Below, piece by piece: positions 37,251 to 45,500 of a stretch of 64,000 nt of DNA (positions within the stretch are counted from its first letter, which is position 1; every line of letters begins with the position of its first letter). The DNA comes from Chitinophagales bacterium (GTDB taxonomy: Bacteria > Bacteroidota > Bacteroidia > Chitinophagales > Chitinophagaceae). A program made the position numbers and the translations under genes. The notes below the pieces were generated by a model. It did no database searches, had not been told where the DNA came from, and was given only the letters and a program-made list of their open reading frames with translations. The stretch spans positions 129,001-193,000 of the forward strand of contig JAFLBK010000001.1 of the NCBI GenBank assembly GCA_017303335.1. Direction: 5' to 3'.

Positions 37251-38816
37251 ATGAACATGACAAAATTATTTTCTGGTAAAAGTCTGGCAATCCTTGCTTT
37301 AGCGGCCCTCGCTTTGGGTGCCTGTAAGAAAAGCGGGTCTAAAAGCGGCAAATCCTCTGTTACCGGTTGGAACTATGATGACAAAAACATGGGCAACTTC
37401 CATGTTGCCAAAGTGAAATATCCCAAAGCAGGCCCGGGTCTGGTATTCGTGCAGGGCGGCTCATTTGTAATGGGCGCCAAAGACGAAGACGTGATGGGCG
37501 ACTGGAACAATATTCCCCGCCGCATTACTGTACCATCGTTCTTCATCGACGAAACCGAAGTTGCCAACGTTCATTACCGTGAATATATTTACTGGCTTGA
37601 GAACACCTTTTCCGGTGATTCTAACATCCTCTATAAAGCACTGCCCGATACGCTTGTTTGGCGGGAAGAGTTGGCCTACAACGAACCCTACGTTGAATAT
37701 TACTTCCGTTTCCCCTCCTACAACTACTACCCTGTTGTGGGCGTAAACTGGCGCCAGGCTCATGACTTCTGTATTTGGCGTACAGACAGGGTGAATGAGC
37801 TGAACCTTCAGAAAAAGGGTTTCTTGAAAAAAGATGCGATTAAACGCGAAATGAAAGGGGCCGGAGCTGACGGTTCATTCAATACCGAAACTTACCTGAT
37901 GGCCCCGGATATGATCCAGGGAAGGAATAAGCCTAAGAAGTCTGAACTTAAAGACGTAAATGGCAAACCCAGGTCTACTGTTCGTATGGAGGATGGGATT
38001 CTTAATATGGGTTATCGCCTTCCTACTGAAGCTGAATGGGAATACGCGGCATACGGAATGCTTGCACAAAACCCATCTCCCCGCAAAAAAGAAGGAAAGA
38101 GTGGCGAAGAATTATTCTCGAATCAACAGATTTATTCCTGGAGTCAGAATGCAAATGGCCTGCGGGATAACCGCCGGGGCGGCTGGCAGGGTAAATTCCT
38201 GGCCAACTTCAAACGCGGAAGCGGTGATAACATGGGTGTAGCGGGTGGTCTGAATGACCGTGCTGCAATACCCGGAAACATCAAATCCTTCTATCCAAAT
38301 GCTTTTGGCCTCTACAATATGAGTGGTAACGTAAGCGAGTGGGTAGGCGACGTTTATCGTCCGCTGACACCGATGGAAGGCCAGGACTTCAACTATTTCC
38401 GTGGTAACAGATTCCAGCGCTATTACAAGAATACTTCCGGCGAATACGAAAGAGACAGTATGGGTCGCCTGAAAAAGGTTGATATTTCTGATGAAGAAGT
38501 TCAAAACCGCAGTAATTATCAGAAGAACAACGTGATCAACTACCTCGATGGCGACTCAGCCAGCGGTGTTTACTATGGCTACGGAGTTACTTCTCTTATC
38601 AGCGACAAATCAAGAGTAATCAAAGGTGGTAGCTGGAACGACAGGCCTTACTGGCTGTCTCCCGGAACACGCCGCTTCATGGAAGAAGACCAGGCTGCAA
38701 GTACTGTAGGTTTCCGTTGTGCGCAAACCTATCTTGGCCCGCCGGAAGGCCCTGGCTTCAAAGAGGGTAACATCTTCGGAACCCGCAAACAGAACTCCCG
38801 AAAGAAAAAGAAATAA
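37251..38816 (+). CDS. gldJ: Gliding motility lipoprotein GldJ
   Basis: A 521-residue predicted lipoprotein: lipobox LGAC (Cys25) after an Ala/Leu-rich signal. It then has the GldJ start KSSVTGWNYDDK and a sulfatase-modifying-factor (FGE) fold with GLVFVQGGSFVMG, IDETEVANVHYREY, PVVGVNWRQAHDFCIWRT, YRLPTEAEWEYAAYG, NMSGNVSEWVGD and VIKGGSWND. GldJ and GldK share this fold; the TGW opening and the gldJ-murF neighbourhood known from flavobacteria support GldJ. It is required for T9SS function and gliding in flavobacteria, where it stabilises the motor-linked ring. Followed by a strong terminator and murF. Confidence 0.9.
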   Translation: MNMTKLFSGKSLAILALAALALGACKKSGSKSGKSSVTGWNYDDKNMGNFHVAKVKYPKAGPGLVFVQGGSFVMGAKDEDVMGDWNNIPRRITVPSFFIDETEVANVHYREYIYWLENTFSGDSNILYKALPDTLVWREELAYNEPYVEYYFRFPSYNYYPVVGVNWRQAHDFCIWRTDRVNELNLQKKGFLKKDAIKREMKGAGADGSFNTETYLMAPDMIQGRNKPKKSELKDVNGKPRSTVRMEDGILNMGYRLPTEAEWEYAAYGMLAQNPSPRKKEGKSGEELFSNQQIYSWSQNANGLRDNRRGGWQGKFLANFKRGSGDNMGVAGGLNDRAAIPGNIKSFYPNAFGLYNMSGNVSEWVGDVYRPLTPMEGQDFNYFRGNRFQRYYKNTSGEYERDSMGRLKKVDISDEEVQNRSNYQKNNVINYLDGDSASGVYYGYGVTSLISDKSRVIKGGSWNDRPYWLSPGTRRFMEEDQAASTVGFRCAQTYLGPPEGPGFKEGNIFGTRKQNSRKKKK

Positions 38817-38823
38817 TCATTAT

Positions 38824-38857
38824 AAAAAAACTCCCGGTAAATACCGGGAGTTTTTTT
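38824..38857 (+). terminator. Terminator after gldJ
   Basis: CTCCCGGT (38831-38838) pairs with ACCGGGAG (38843-38850), extended by A/T runs on both sides. Confidence 0.95.
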
Positions 38858-38880
38858 ATGCGTACTTGCCTCCGCTCAAT

Positions 38881-38888
38881 TATTTTTG
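38881..38888 (+). promoter_or_regulatory. -7 box of murF, 4 nt before the ATG
   Basis: TATTTTTG is a perfect TAnnTTTG and ends 4 nt before the murF start at 38893, suggesting a leaderless mRNA. Confidence 0.55.
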
Positions 38889-38892
38889 ACGC

Positions 38893-40191
38893 ATGGAAAT
38901 TCATTTATTATATAAGTTATACCAGCAACATCCTTCCGTACAAACTGATACCCGCAGGTTAAAAAAGGGAGATCTGTTTTTTGCACTGAAGGGCGAACAT
39001 TTTAACGGGAACCAATTTGCCCTCCAGGCCCTGGAGCAGGGCGCTTCATTTGCCGTCATCGACGAGCCACTGGACATTGCGGATTCAAGATTGATTAAAG
39101 TTGACGATGTTCTTACTACGTTACAGCACTTAGCGGGATACCACCGCCTGCAACTTGATCATCTTGATAAATCAAGACGATTGCCCGTTATTGCCATAAC
39201 AGGCAGCAACGGAAAAACCACTTCCAAAGAACTTATGCATGCGGTTTTATCGACCACCTATAAAACTTACACTACGGAAGGTAATCTGAATAATCACATC
39301 GGCATCCCGCTTACCCTGCTGAAGATTAAACCGGATGCCGAAATAGCCATTGTGGAAATGGGGGCAAACCATCAGAAGGAAATCGAAGGATACTGCTCCT
39401 ATACACGCCCCACGCATGGAATCATAACGAATTGCGGCAAGGCTCACCTCGAAGGCTTTGGAGGTATTGAAGGAGTCAGAAAAGGGAAAGGTGAATTATA
39501 TGATCATCTTCGCGTGAACGAGGGGTCTGCCTTCGTTATGTGGGATTACCCCTACCTGAGAGAAATGAGCGCAGGTATCCGTGAAATAATCACCTATGGA
39601 ACGAAGGAAGCTTCTGTAACCGGGTATGTTGAAAATGGCGCCGGATTTCTGGAGGTCAGAATCACAAAGGGTCCGGATTTGGGATTAATAAAAACAAACC
39701 TGGTAGGAGAATACAACCTTCCCAATATTCTTTTGGCTGTCACTATAGGCAGGTACTTTAATGTTCCTGAAGAGAAGATCAAATCAGCTTTGGAAGGTTA
39801 CGTCCCATCCAACAGCCGATCTCAGCTTATTGAAAAAGACAGCAATAAGATTATTCTGGATGCCTATAACGCCAATCCAACCAGCATGAAGGCGGCCATT
39901 GAAAATTTTGCAAAAATGGAGGGCACTGAAAAAGTTTTAATGCTTGGAGGGATGATGGAACTTGGACAGGAAAGTCTCGCTGAACACCAGGCTTTAATCG
40001 ATCTTATTAACAATTACTCCTGGAAGAATGTGGTACTTGTTGGAGGAGACTTTAAGAACGTATCCCACCGTTTTATTTATTTAAATAGTTCTCTGGAAGC
40101 GGCGCAGTGGTTACAGGATCAGAAATTCAAAAACACCACTATTCTTGTCAAAGGCTCAAGGAGCACCCGTATGGAAAAAGTGCTCGAATAG
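38893..40191 (+). CDS. murF: UDP-MurNAc-tripeptide--D-Ala-D-Ala ligase MurF
   Basis: A 432-residue Mur ligase adding D-Ala-D-Ala to the UDP-MurNAc tripeptide, the last cytoplasmic step of peptidoglycan precursor synthesis. The N-terminal substrate domain has TDTRRLKKGDLFFALKG; the ATP loop is ITGSNGKTTSKEL; also NNHIGIPLTLL, EMGANHQKEIEGY, NYNLPNILLAV-like EYNLPNILLAV, and LDAYNANPTSMKAAIENF in the C-terminal domain. The conserved domain starts at once, so the ATG at 38893 is firm. Next to gldJ, as in flavobacteria. Confidence 0.96.
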   Translation: MEIHLLYKLYQQHPSVQTDTRRLKKGDLFFALKGEHFNGNQFALQALEQGASFAVIDEPLDIADSRLIKVDDVLTTLQHLAGYHRLQLDHLDKSRRLPVIAITGSNGKTTSKELMHAVLSTTYKTYTTEGNLNNHIGIPLTLLKIKPDAEIAIVEMGANHQKEIEGYCSYTRPTHGIITNCGKAHLEGFGGIEGVRKGKGELYDHLRVNEGSAFVMWDYPYLREMSAGIREIITYGTKEASVTGYVENGAGFLEVRITKGPDLGLIKTNLVGEYNLPNILLAVTIGRYFNVPEEKIKSALEGYVPSNSRSQLIEKDSNKIILDAYNANPTSMKAAIENFAKMEGTEKVLMLGGMMELGQESLAEHQALIDLINNYSWKNVVLVGGDFKNVSHRFIYLNSSLEAAQWLQDQKFKNTTILVKGSRSTRMEKVLE

Positions 40192-40248
40192 ACGTGTCGA
40201 TTCCAGAAATTTAAAAGCCTCCTTTGCCTAAGCGCAGGAAGCTTGCTG

Positions 40249-40335
40249 CGGAGACTGGGGGATTCGAACCCCCGATAGAGTTTCCCCTATACACACTTTC
40301 CAGGCGTGCTCCTTCAACCACTCGGACAAGTCTCC
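40249..40335 (-). tRNA. tRNA-Ser(GGA)
   Basis: A class II tRNA with perfect 7-bp acceptor stem (GGAGACT with AGTCTCC, discriminator G), anticodon stem CACGC/GTGTG, loop CTGGAAA giving anticodon GGA (plus-strand TCC at 40299-40301), long variable arm and TTCGAATC T-loop. CCA is not encoded. It reads UCC/UCU serine codons. Confidence 0.96.
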
Positions 40336-40370
40336 TTTTTTACAGGGTGGCAAAAATACAGTTTCATCCA

Positions 40371-41135
40371 TTATGAGCCGAATATTTTTTCGGCATTGAG
40401 CGTGGTAATCCTTGCTACTTCAGCGGGCGAAACGTGCTTTATTTGAGACAGTTTCTCAACGATATACTTCAAATACCCGCTCTCATTTCTTTTCCCCCGA
40501 AACGGTTCCGGAGTTAGGTATGGAGCATCCGTTTCCAATACCATATGCGAAAGATCAATGTTGGTCAGCACATCCGCCAGTCCGGATTTTTTATAAGTAA
40601 CCACCCCACCGATACCAAGATAGAAGCCCATGTCAATTATTTTTCGGGCATTCTCATAACTATCGCCAAAACAATGAAATATCCCCCGGATACCTTTGGA
40701 AACATACTCATTCACTATGCTAATGGTTTCCTGCATTGCATTACGTGTATGTATAACAATGGGAAGGTTATAGTGCAGCGCCCATTCTATTTGCACCCGA
40801 AAAGACCGATACTGCTGTTCCAGGTGGGTCTTGTCCCAGTAAAAATCGAGTCCAATCTCCCCTACTGCGCAGAACTTTCTTTTGGCCAGCCACTCTTCCA
40901 CATGAATCAATTCGGATTCAACGTTCTCTTTCACCGAGCAGGGATGCAAGCCCATCATTGCGAAGCATATGTTGGGATAAGCTTTTTCCAATTGCAACAT
41001 GCTCTCTGTTTCAGCGCTATCTATTGCCGGAAGGTAAATTTTACCAACACCCGATTCAACTGCCCGGTTTATAACCGTGTCAATATCCTTTCGAAAGCTA
41101 TTAACATACAAATGGCTGTGTGTATCTATCAGCAT
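40371..41135 (-). CDS. TatD family metal-dependent hydrolase
   Basis: A 254-residue TIM-barrel DNase/hydrolase. The ATG at 41135 (MLIDTHSHLY) was chosen over one 24 nt upstream because TatD proteins start at this strand and a GAATTTTG promoter-like box lies in the upstream extension. Metal ligands: DTHSHL (His/His), AVGEIGLDFYW (Glu), VIHTRNA (His), GIFHCFGDS (His) and LETDAPYL (Asp). TatD-type enzymes act in DNA repair or RNA quality control; the physiological substrate is not shown here. Located between tRNA-Ser and a divergent lipoprotein gene. Confidence 0.92.
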   Translation of the reverse strand: MLIDTHSHLYVNSFRKDIDTVINRAVESGVGKIYLPAIDSAETESMLQLEKAYPNICFAMMGLHPCSVKENVESELIHVEEWLAKRKFCAVGEIGLDFYWDKTHLEQQYRSFRVQIEWALHYNLPIVIHTRNAMQETISIVNEYVSKGIRGIFHCFGDSYENARKIIDMGFYLGIGGVVTYKKSGLADVLTNIDLSHMVLETDAPYLTPEPFRGKRNESGYLKYIVEKLSQIKHVSPAEVARITTLNAEKIFGS

Positions 41136-41241
41136 ATACGTATTTGTTGCAAAATTCATTAAAAATAATTTAACGAATCTTTAAACTCCGCTAAGCAGGC
41201 CCTGTCTTAAGATCATTGCATTATTCACCTAAATTTTTTTT

Positions 41242-42144
41242 ATGAAAAAGATTACAACCACAGCCAGTTTGCTCCTGGCTTTAATCCTTACGGGTGCATT
41301 AATGCTTGCCGGGTGCAAGAAGGACGTCAGCGTTAACAACGCCCAGAGCGACACGCCACAAGAGACCGCAGCAACGCAGGAGGCTACCACCGATGAGGCT
41401 GAATCGGAAGCCATTTATGACGATGTATTCAACATCACGGCCAGTATGAACAGCAGCCAGGTTGGCGAAGATCTGGGCATGAATGCCAATGTTTCCGGGC
41501 TTTTTGAGCTTGGCAGCACGAATCCAACAAATCAGGTTCGCTGTTTTACCATCTCTGTGGTCCCGAATATCCCAGGTGTATTCCCCAAAACAGTTACGAT
41601 CGACTTCGGAACCGGTTGTCTTTGCCGTGATGGGAAGTACCGCAAAGGAAAGATTGTATCCATTTACACCAACCGCATGACTGTACCCGGGGCCAAGGTT
41701 TCTACAACGTTTGTCGGCTATTTTGTCGACAGTTTCAAAGTAGAGGGCACCCATATTACCGAAAACACAAGCACATCAAATATGCAAGGCTGGAAGGTGC
41801 AGGTCATAAACGGGAAGATCACGAATACCAATAACAATCGCTGGCGGCAGTGGAACAGCCTCAAGAATGTGCTTCAAATTGAGGGTAACGGGACCGTTCA
41901 TTTCCCCCTGGATGACGTGTATAAGATTACAGGAAATGCCCACGGATCGAACTCTGGTGGACATACCTGGTCATCCTTGGTGGTTGACCCACTGATCAAA
42001 AAGTTCAGTTGCAGGTGGATCGTTCAGGGCAAAGTAAGACTCTCCAGGGACAACAGGGAAGCGTTGTTAGATTACGGAAATGGAACATGTGATAATGTAG
42101 CCGTAATTTTTATCAATGGTGTCCCCCATATCATAACACTCTAA
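41242..42144 (+). CDS. Lipoprotein of unknown function (paralogue A)
   Basis: A 300-residue predicted lipoprotein with lipobox MLAGC (Cys at about 25) and a Glu/Thr-rich low-complexity linker (about 30-58). The mature domain includes NPTNQVRCFTISVVP, FPKTVTIDFGTGCLCRDGKYRKGKIVSIYT, then a long beta-rich section ending LDYGNGTCDNVAVIFINGVPHIITL. The protein at 43019 shares this plan (FPKTIVIDFGTACTFNGVTRSGKINIVLT and IIDFGNGDCDNLATISIDGRPPRTIIL). I do not recognise a function. The two genes flank a polysaccharide deacetylase on the opposite strand. Confidence 0.8.
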   Translation: MKKITTTASLLLALILTGALMLAGCKKDVSVNNAQSDTPQETAATQEATTDEAESEAIYDDVFNITASMNSSQVGEDLGMNANVSGLFELGSTNPTNQVRCFTISVVPNIPGVFPKTVTIDFGTGCLCRDGKYRKGKIVSIYTNRMTVPGAKVSTTFVGYFVDSFKVEGTHITENTSTSNMQGWKVQVINGKITNTNNNRWRQWNSLKNVLQIEGNGTVHFPLDDVYKITGNAHGSNSGGHTWSSLVVDPLIKKFSCRWIVQGKVRLSRDNREALLDYGNGTCDNVAVIFINGVPHIITL

Positions 42145-42224
42145 AAAACAGGAAAAAAATTGTTGCTTATTTAACAACAACAATGTACATTTATCCCAGT
42201 TTTCATAGGGTACGGATTAAAAAC

Positions 42225-42258
42225 GGGCCAGGGTTTCTACCCCGGCCCAATTTTTTTT
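42225..42258 (+). terminator. Terminator after lipoprotein paralogue A
   Basis: GGGCCAGGG (42225-42233) pairs with CCCCGGCCC (42240-42248) with one A-C mismatch, followed by AA and eight Ts. Confidence 0.88.
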
Positions 42259-42295
42259 CAGCAATTTCCTCTCTAATCTTCCTTTAATCTTCGGC

Positions 42296-42937
42296 TCATT
42301 TTTCAATTATTTCGGTACTTATCTTATGAAACTGATACCCTTGATTTGCAAAGTATTCCAGCACCTTTGGTAAACTATACCTCAGCCGTTCATACGCTTT
42401 TTCACTGTCGTGAAAAACAACAATGGATCCGTCTACGACATTATTCACCACGTTTTTATAGCATTTTTGAGGAGAAATTCTTTTATCAAAGTCGCCGCTT
42501 AAAACCGTCCACATGATCTCGTGAAATGGCTCGGCCAATTTCGAAAGCGTTTCCCTTTGTCTTCGGGTACTGCGGCCATATGGCGGTCTAAATAGGGCTG
42601 AATGAATATATTGCCGTGCATGCAACACATCTGTAACATAATCGGCAGTTCCGGTCTTCCACCCATTGAGGTGATGGTGCGTATGGTTGCCCACAGCATG
42701 CCCCTTTTCCAGGATATCCTTGTAAACCTCTGGAAACAAGGATACATTCTTGCCGATACAGAAAAAAGTGGCTTTTGCCTGATATTTATCCAATTCTGAG
42801 AGTACAAAACGGGTGATTTCAGGGTGGGGCCCATCATCAAAGGTTAGATATATTATTTTTTCACTATTTAACAATCTCCACACACCCCCTCCATACAATT
42901 TAATGAGCCAACTAGGCGTTTTGGCAAGGTAAAACAT
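42296..42937 (-). CDS. Polysaccharide deacetylase (NodB/CE4)
   Basis: A 213-residue carbohydrate esterase family 4 protein. NodB motifs are present in order: TFDDGPHPEI (motif 1), HTHHH (motif 2, metal His-x3-His type), RPPYGRSTRR (motif 3), and a late VVFHDS with a conserved His. No clear signal peptide: an N-terminal LAKTPSWLIKLYGGGVWRL could be a membrane-associating helix. Such enzymes remove acetyl groups from peptidoglycan or exopolysaccharide. Target unknown. It sits on the minus strand between the two paralogous lipoprotein genes. Confidence 0.9.
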   Translation of the reverse strand: MFYLAKTPSWLIKLYGGGVWRLLNSEKIIYLTFDDGPHPEITRFVLSELDKYQAKATFFCIGKNVSLFPEVYKDILEKGHAVGNHTHHHLNGWKTGTADYVTDVLHARQYIHSALFRPPYGRSTRRQRETLSKLAEPFHEIMWTVLSGDFDKRISPQKCYKNVVNNVVDGSIVVFHDSEKAYERLRYSLPKVLEYFANQGYQFHKISTEIIEK

Positions 42938-43018
42938 GAAGCAATTTAACTTTTTTTAAACCCACTTAAACTTCGTTCATAACCCACCGTCTCAGGTCCA
43001 CTTAAAAAAATAATCATT

Positions 43019-43858
43019 ATGAAAATCAAACAGCTTTTACCCGTTTTCGCGGCAATTATGCTGGCCACCGGCTTCAATTCTTGTAAAAAAGCCGACAACA
43101 CAAGCTCTGAAGACATCGAAACCACTTTTGAACTTAGTGGCGATCAGGCGATCGCTGACAATCTCTCTGAAGACGCTAACGACATGTTTATGCAGGTAGC
43201 CGTTGAAAACAGCGTAGCAGGAAACTTTGCTCCTGGTAGCGAAACCGTCGAGAACTTCATCCCCTGTGCGAACGTAACAATAACCCCGCAAACAGGCTTT
43301 CCCAAAACCATCGTAATTGATTTTGGTACAGCGTGCACCTTTAACGGTGTTACCCGAAGCGGAAAGATCAATATCGTACTCACCGATTCAGTTCGCAAAC
43401 CGAACAGCCAGGCTACTATGACCTTCGACAATTATTACGTGAACCTGTACAAGATTGAAGGGCAGATAGTGTGGACGAACACAAGTACACCCGGTACAAG
43501 AAGCTGGACAAGGGTTACCACCAACGGTAAAGTAACCGCTCCCAATGGAAGGTACTGGCTTCACAGCGGCACTAAAAATGTGACTCAAACAGCTGGTGTT
43601 GCCACTCCTACCTGGATAGACGACGTGTTCTCTATCACCGGTAACTATTCCGTAACCAATGCCGCCGGCCGCACCAGAACCGGTACCGTACTTGAAGCGC
43701 TCCAAAAGAAAAACAGTTGCGCAAATATCGATAAAGGCAAATTAAAAGTGGAAGGACCAAACCATTATGCCATCATCGATTTTGGTAATGGCGATTGCGA
43801 TAACCTCGCTACCATCTCCATCGATGGGCGTCCGCCAAGAACAATCATTCTCCGTTAA
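43019..43858 (+). CDS. Lipoprotein of unknown function (paralogue B)
   Basis: A 279-residue predicted lipoprotein with lipobox FNSC (Cys at about 22). It is clearly homologous to the 41242-42144 product (matching FPKT-x-x-IDFGT-x-C, KI/VxxxxT, W-x-R-V-T-T-N-G-K, DDVF/YxITGN and D-F/Y-GNG-x-CDN motifs), but shorter, with a less acidic linker. Four conserved cysteines in the mature part suggest disulfides. Function unknown; a phylum-restricted family. Confidence 0.8.
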   Translation: MKIKQLLPVFAAIMLATGFNSCKKADNTSSEDIETTFELSGDQAIADNLSEDANDMFMQVAVENSVAGNFAPGSETVENFIPCANVTITPQTGFPKTIVIDFGTACTFNGVTRSGKINIVLTDSVRKPNSQATMTFDNYYVNLYKIEGQIVWTNTSTPGTRSWTRVTTNGKVTAPNGRYWLHSGTKNVTQTAGVATPTWIDDVFSITGNYSVTNAAGRTRTGTVLEALQKKNSCANIDKGKLKVEGPNHYAIIDFGNGDCDNLATISIDGRPPRTIILR

Positions 43859-43880
43859 CTTGGTTTTTTATAAGGATCAG

Positions 43881-43910
43881 ACCGTCACGCAGTAAACGTG
43901 ACGGTTTTTT
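43881..43910 (+). terminator. Terminator after lipoprotein paralogue B
   Basis: ACCGTCACG pairs with CGTGACGGT around a 7-nt loop, then a T-run; it lies just before the gltX promoter. Confidence 0.93.
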
Positions 43911-43927
43911 TATGCCTGAACAGAACC

Positions 43928-43935
43928 TATCTTTG
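43928..43935 (+). promoter_or_regulatory. -7 box of gltX, 4 nt before the ATG
   Basis: TATCTTTG is a perfect TAnnTTTG match and ends 4 nt before the ATG at 43940. Confidence 0.55.
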
Positions 43936-43939
43936 CCGC

Positions 43940-45463
43940 ATGAGCAAAGTACGTGTACGATTCGCCCCCAGCCCTACCGGTGGTTTACACCTTGGAGGTG
44001 TACGAACTGTTTTATACAACTACCTTTTCGCCAAACAACACAAAGGTGATTTCATACTTCGGATCGAAGATACAGACCAGACCCGTTTCGTTCCCGGGGC
44101 GGAAGAATACATATTTGCCTGCCTGAAATGGTGTGGCATGGAGCCGGATGAAAGCCCGCTACACAAGGGATCATATGGCCCCTACAGGCAAAGTGAACGC
44201 AAGGAACAATACCGGCAATATGCGGAGCAGTTGGTAAAAAATGGCTATGCCTATTATGCCTTCGATACAAAAGAAGACCTGGAAAAGATGCGGGAAGAGA
44301 ATAAAACCGCCGAAAATCCATCCCCCCAATATGATCATCGTATCCGGGGAAAAATGCAAAACAGTCTTTCCCTGACCGAAGCAGAAGTAAACGATCTGCT
44401 GACCAGGAATACACCCTATGTGATCCGCATTAAAATGCCGGAGAACGAAGTAATCGGCTTTACCGACATGATTCGGGGTGAGATCCGTTTTGAGACAGGA
44501 TTGGTGGATGATAAAGTGCTGCTGAAAGCCGATGGCATGCCAACCTATCACCTGGCGGTGGTGGTCGACGATTACCTGATGAAGATAACACACGCGTTCC
44601 GTGGCGAAGAATGGCTGCCAAGCGCCCCCGTTCACCTGCTGCTCTGGAAATACCTGGGTTGGGAAAATGAAATGCCCCAGTGGGCTCACCTGCCCCTGAT
44701 CCTTGGCCCGAATGGCAAACTCAGTAAACGCGATGGCGCCAAATACGGCTTCCCGGTATTTGCGATGAACTGGACCGATCCCAGGACGAATGAACTGACG
44801 GAGGGCTTCAAAGAGAGAGGGTTTCTTCCCGAGGCGTTCGTCAATTTGCTGGCAGTACTTGGATGGAACGATGGAACCGAGCAGGAGCTTTTCAGCATGG
44901 AAGAACTGATTTCTAAATTTTCCATGGAAAGGGTTCATGTAGCGGGCGCCAGATTCGATTTCGAGAAAGCGAAGTGGTTCAATCACGAATGGATAAAGAA
45001 ATCAGCCGTTCAAAACTATACGTTAACCGTTAAGGAACTCCTTGGATCTGCCGGAATTAGCGTAACGGATGAAGGCAAACTGGAATCAGTACTTGAACTG
45101 GTTAAAGACAGGTGTACGCTTTTACCCGACTTTGTTCAGCAATCTTCTTTTTTCTTTAAAACCCCGGATCGGCTGGATGTGGATGCTGTTAAGCCGAAAT
45201 GGACTGCTGATAAAAAGGATTTCTTTACCGCATATGCTGATAAACTTGCCTCGCTCAGTGAATGGAATATTCCAGGCCTGGAAAATTGCTTTAAACAACT
45301 GGCAGCGGAAAAAAACATCAAACCCGGCGATCTTCAACTCCCGTTACGCATCATGCTGGTTGGGGGCAAGTATGGCCCTCCCGTTTTCGCAATTGCCGAG
45401 CTGTTGGGTAAGGATGAAACCATTCGCCGCATCAACAACGCGATCGTTGTAATCGAAGGTTAA
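43940..45463 (+). CDS. gltX: Glutamate--tRNA ligase
   Basis: A 507-residue class I synthetase charging tRNA-Glu. The HIGH-type motif is in APSPTGGLHLGGVRT at the N-terminus, and the KMSKS-type motif is KLSKRDGAK. RIEDTDQTR and the IYTH-like HLAVVVDDYLMKITHAFRGEEW are also canonical. An upstream in-frame start at 43898 would lie within the terminator, so the ATG before SKVRVRFAPSP was chosen, which is where homologues begin. C-terminal anticodon-binding helices complete the expected length. Very high confidence. Confidence 0.97.
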   Translation: MSKVRVRFAPSPTGGLHLGGVRTVLYNYLFAKQHKGDFILRIEDTDQTRFVPGAEEYIFACLKWCGMEPDESPLHKGSYGPYRQSERKEQYRQYAEQLVKNGYAYYAFDTKEDLEKMREENKTAENPSPQYDHRIRGKMQNSLSLTEAEVNDLLTRNTPYVIRIKMPENEVIGFTDMIRGEIRFETGLVDDKVLLKADGMPTYHLAVVVDDYLMKITHAFRGEEWLPSAPVHLLLWKYLGWENEMPQWAHLPLILGPNGKLSKRDGAKYGFPVFAMNWTDPRTNELTEGFKERGFLPEAFVNLLAVLGWNDGTEQELFSMEELISKFSMERVHVAGARFDFEKAKWFNHEWIKKSAVQNYTLTVKELLGSAGISVTDEGKLESVLELVKDRCTLLPDFVQQSSFFFKTPDRLDVDAVKPKWTADKKDFFTAYADKLASLSEWNIPGLENCFKQLAAEKNIKPGDLQLPLRIMLVGGKYGPPVFAIAELLGKDETIRRINNAIVVIEG

Positions 45464-45488
45464 GCACATCGTGTTCCTCAACATTTAG

Positions 45489-45496
45489 TACCTTTC
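45489..45496 (+). promoter_or_regulatory. Imperfect -7 box 4 nt before the GT39 start
   Basis: TACCTTTC (last base off TAnnTTTG) ends 4 nt before the ATG at 45501. Confidence 0.35.
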
Positions 45497-45500
45497 TTTA

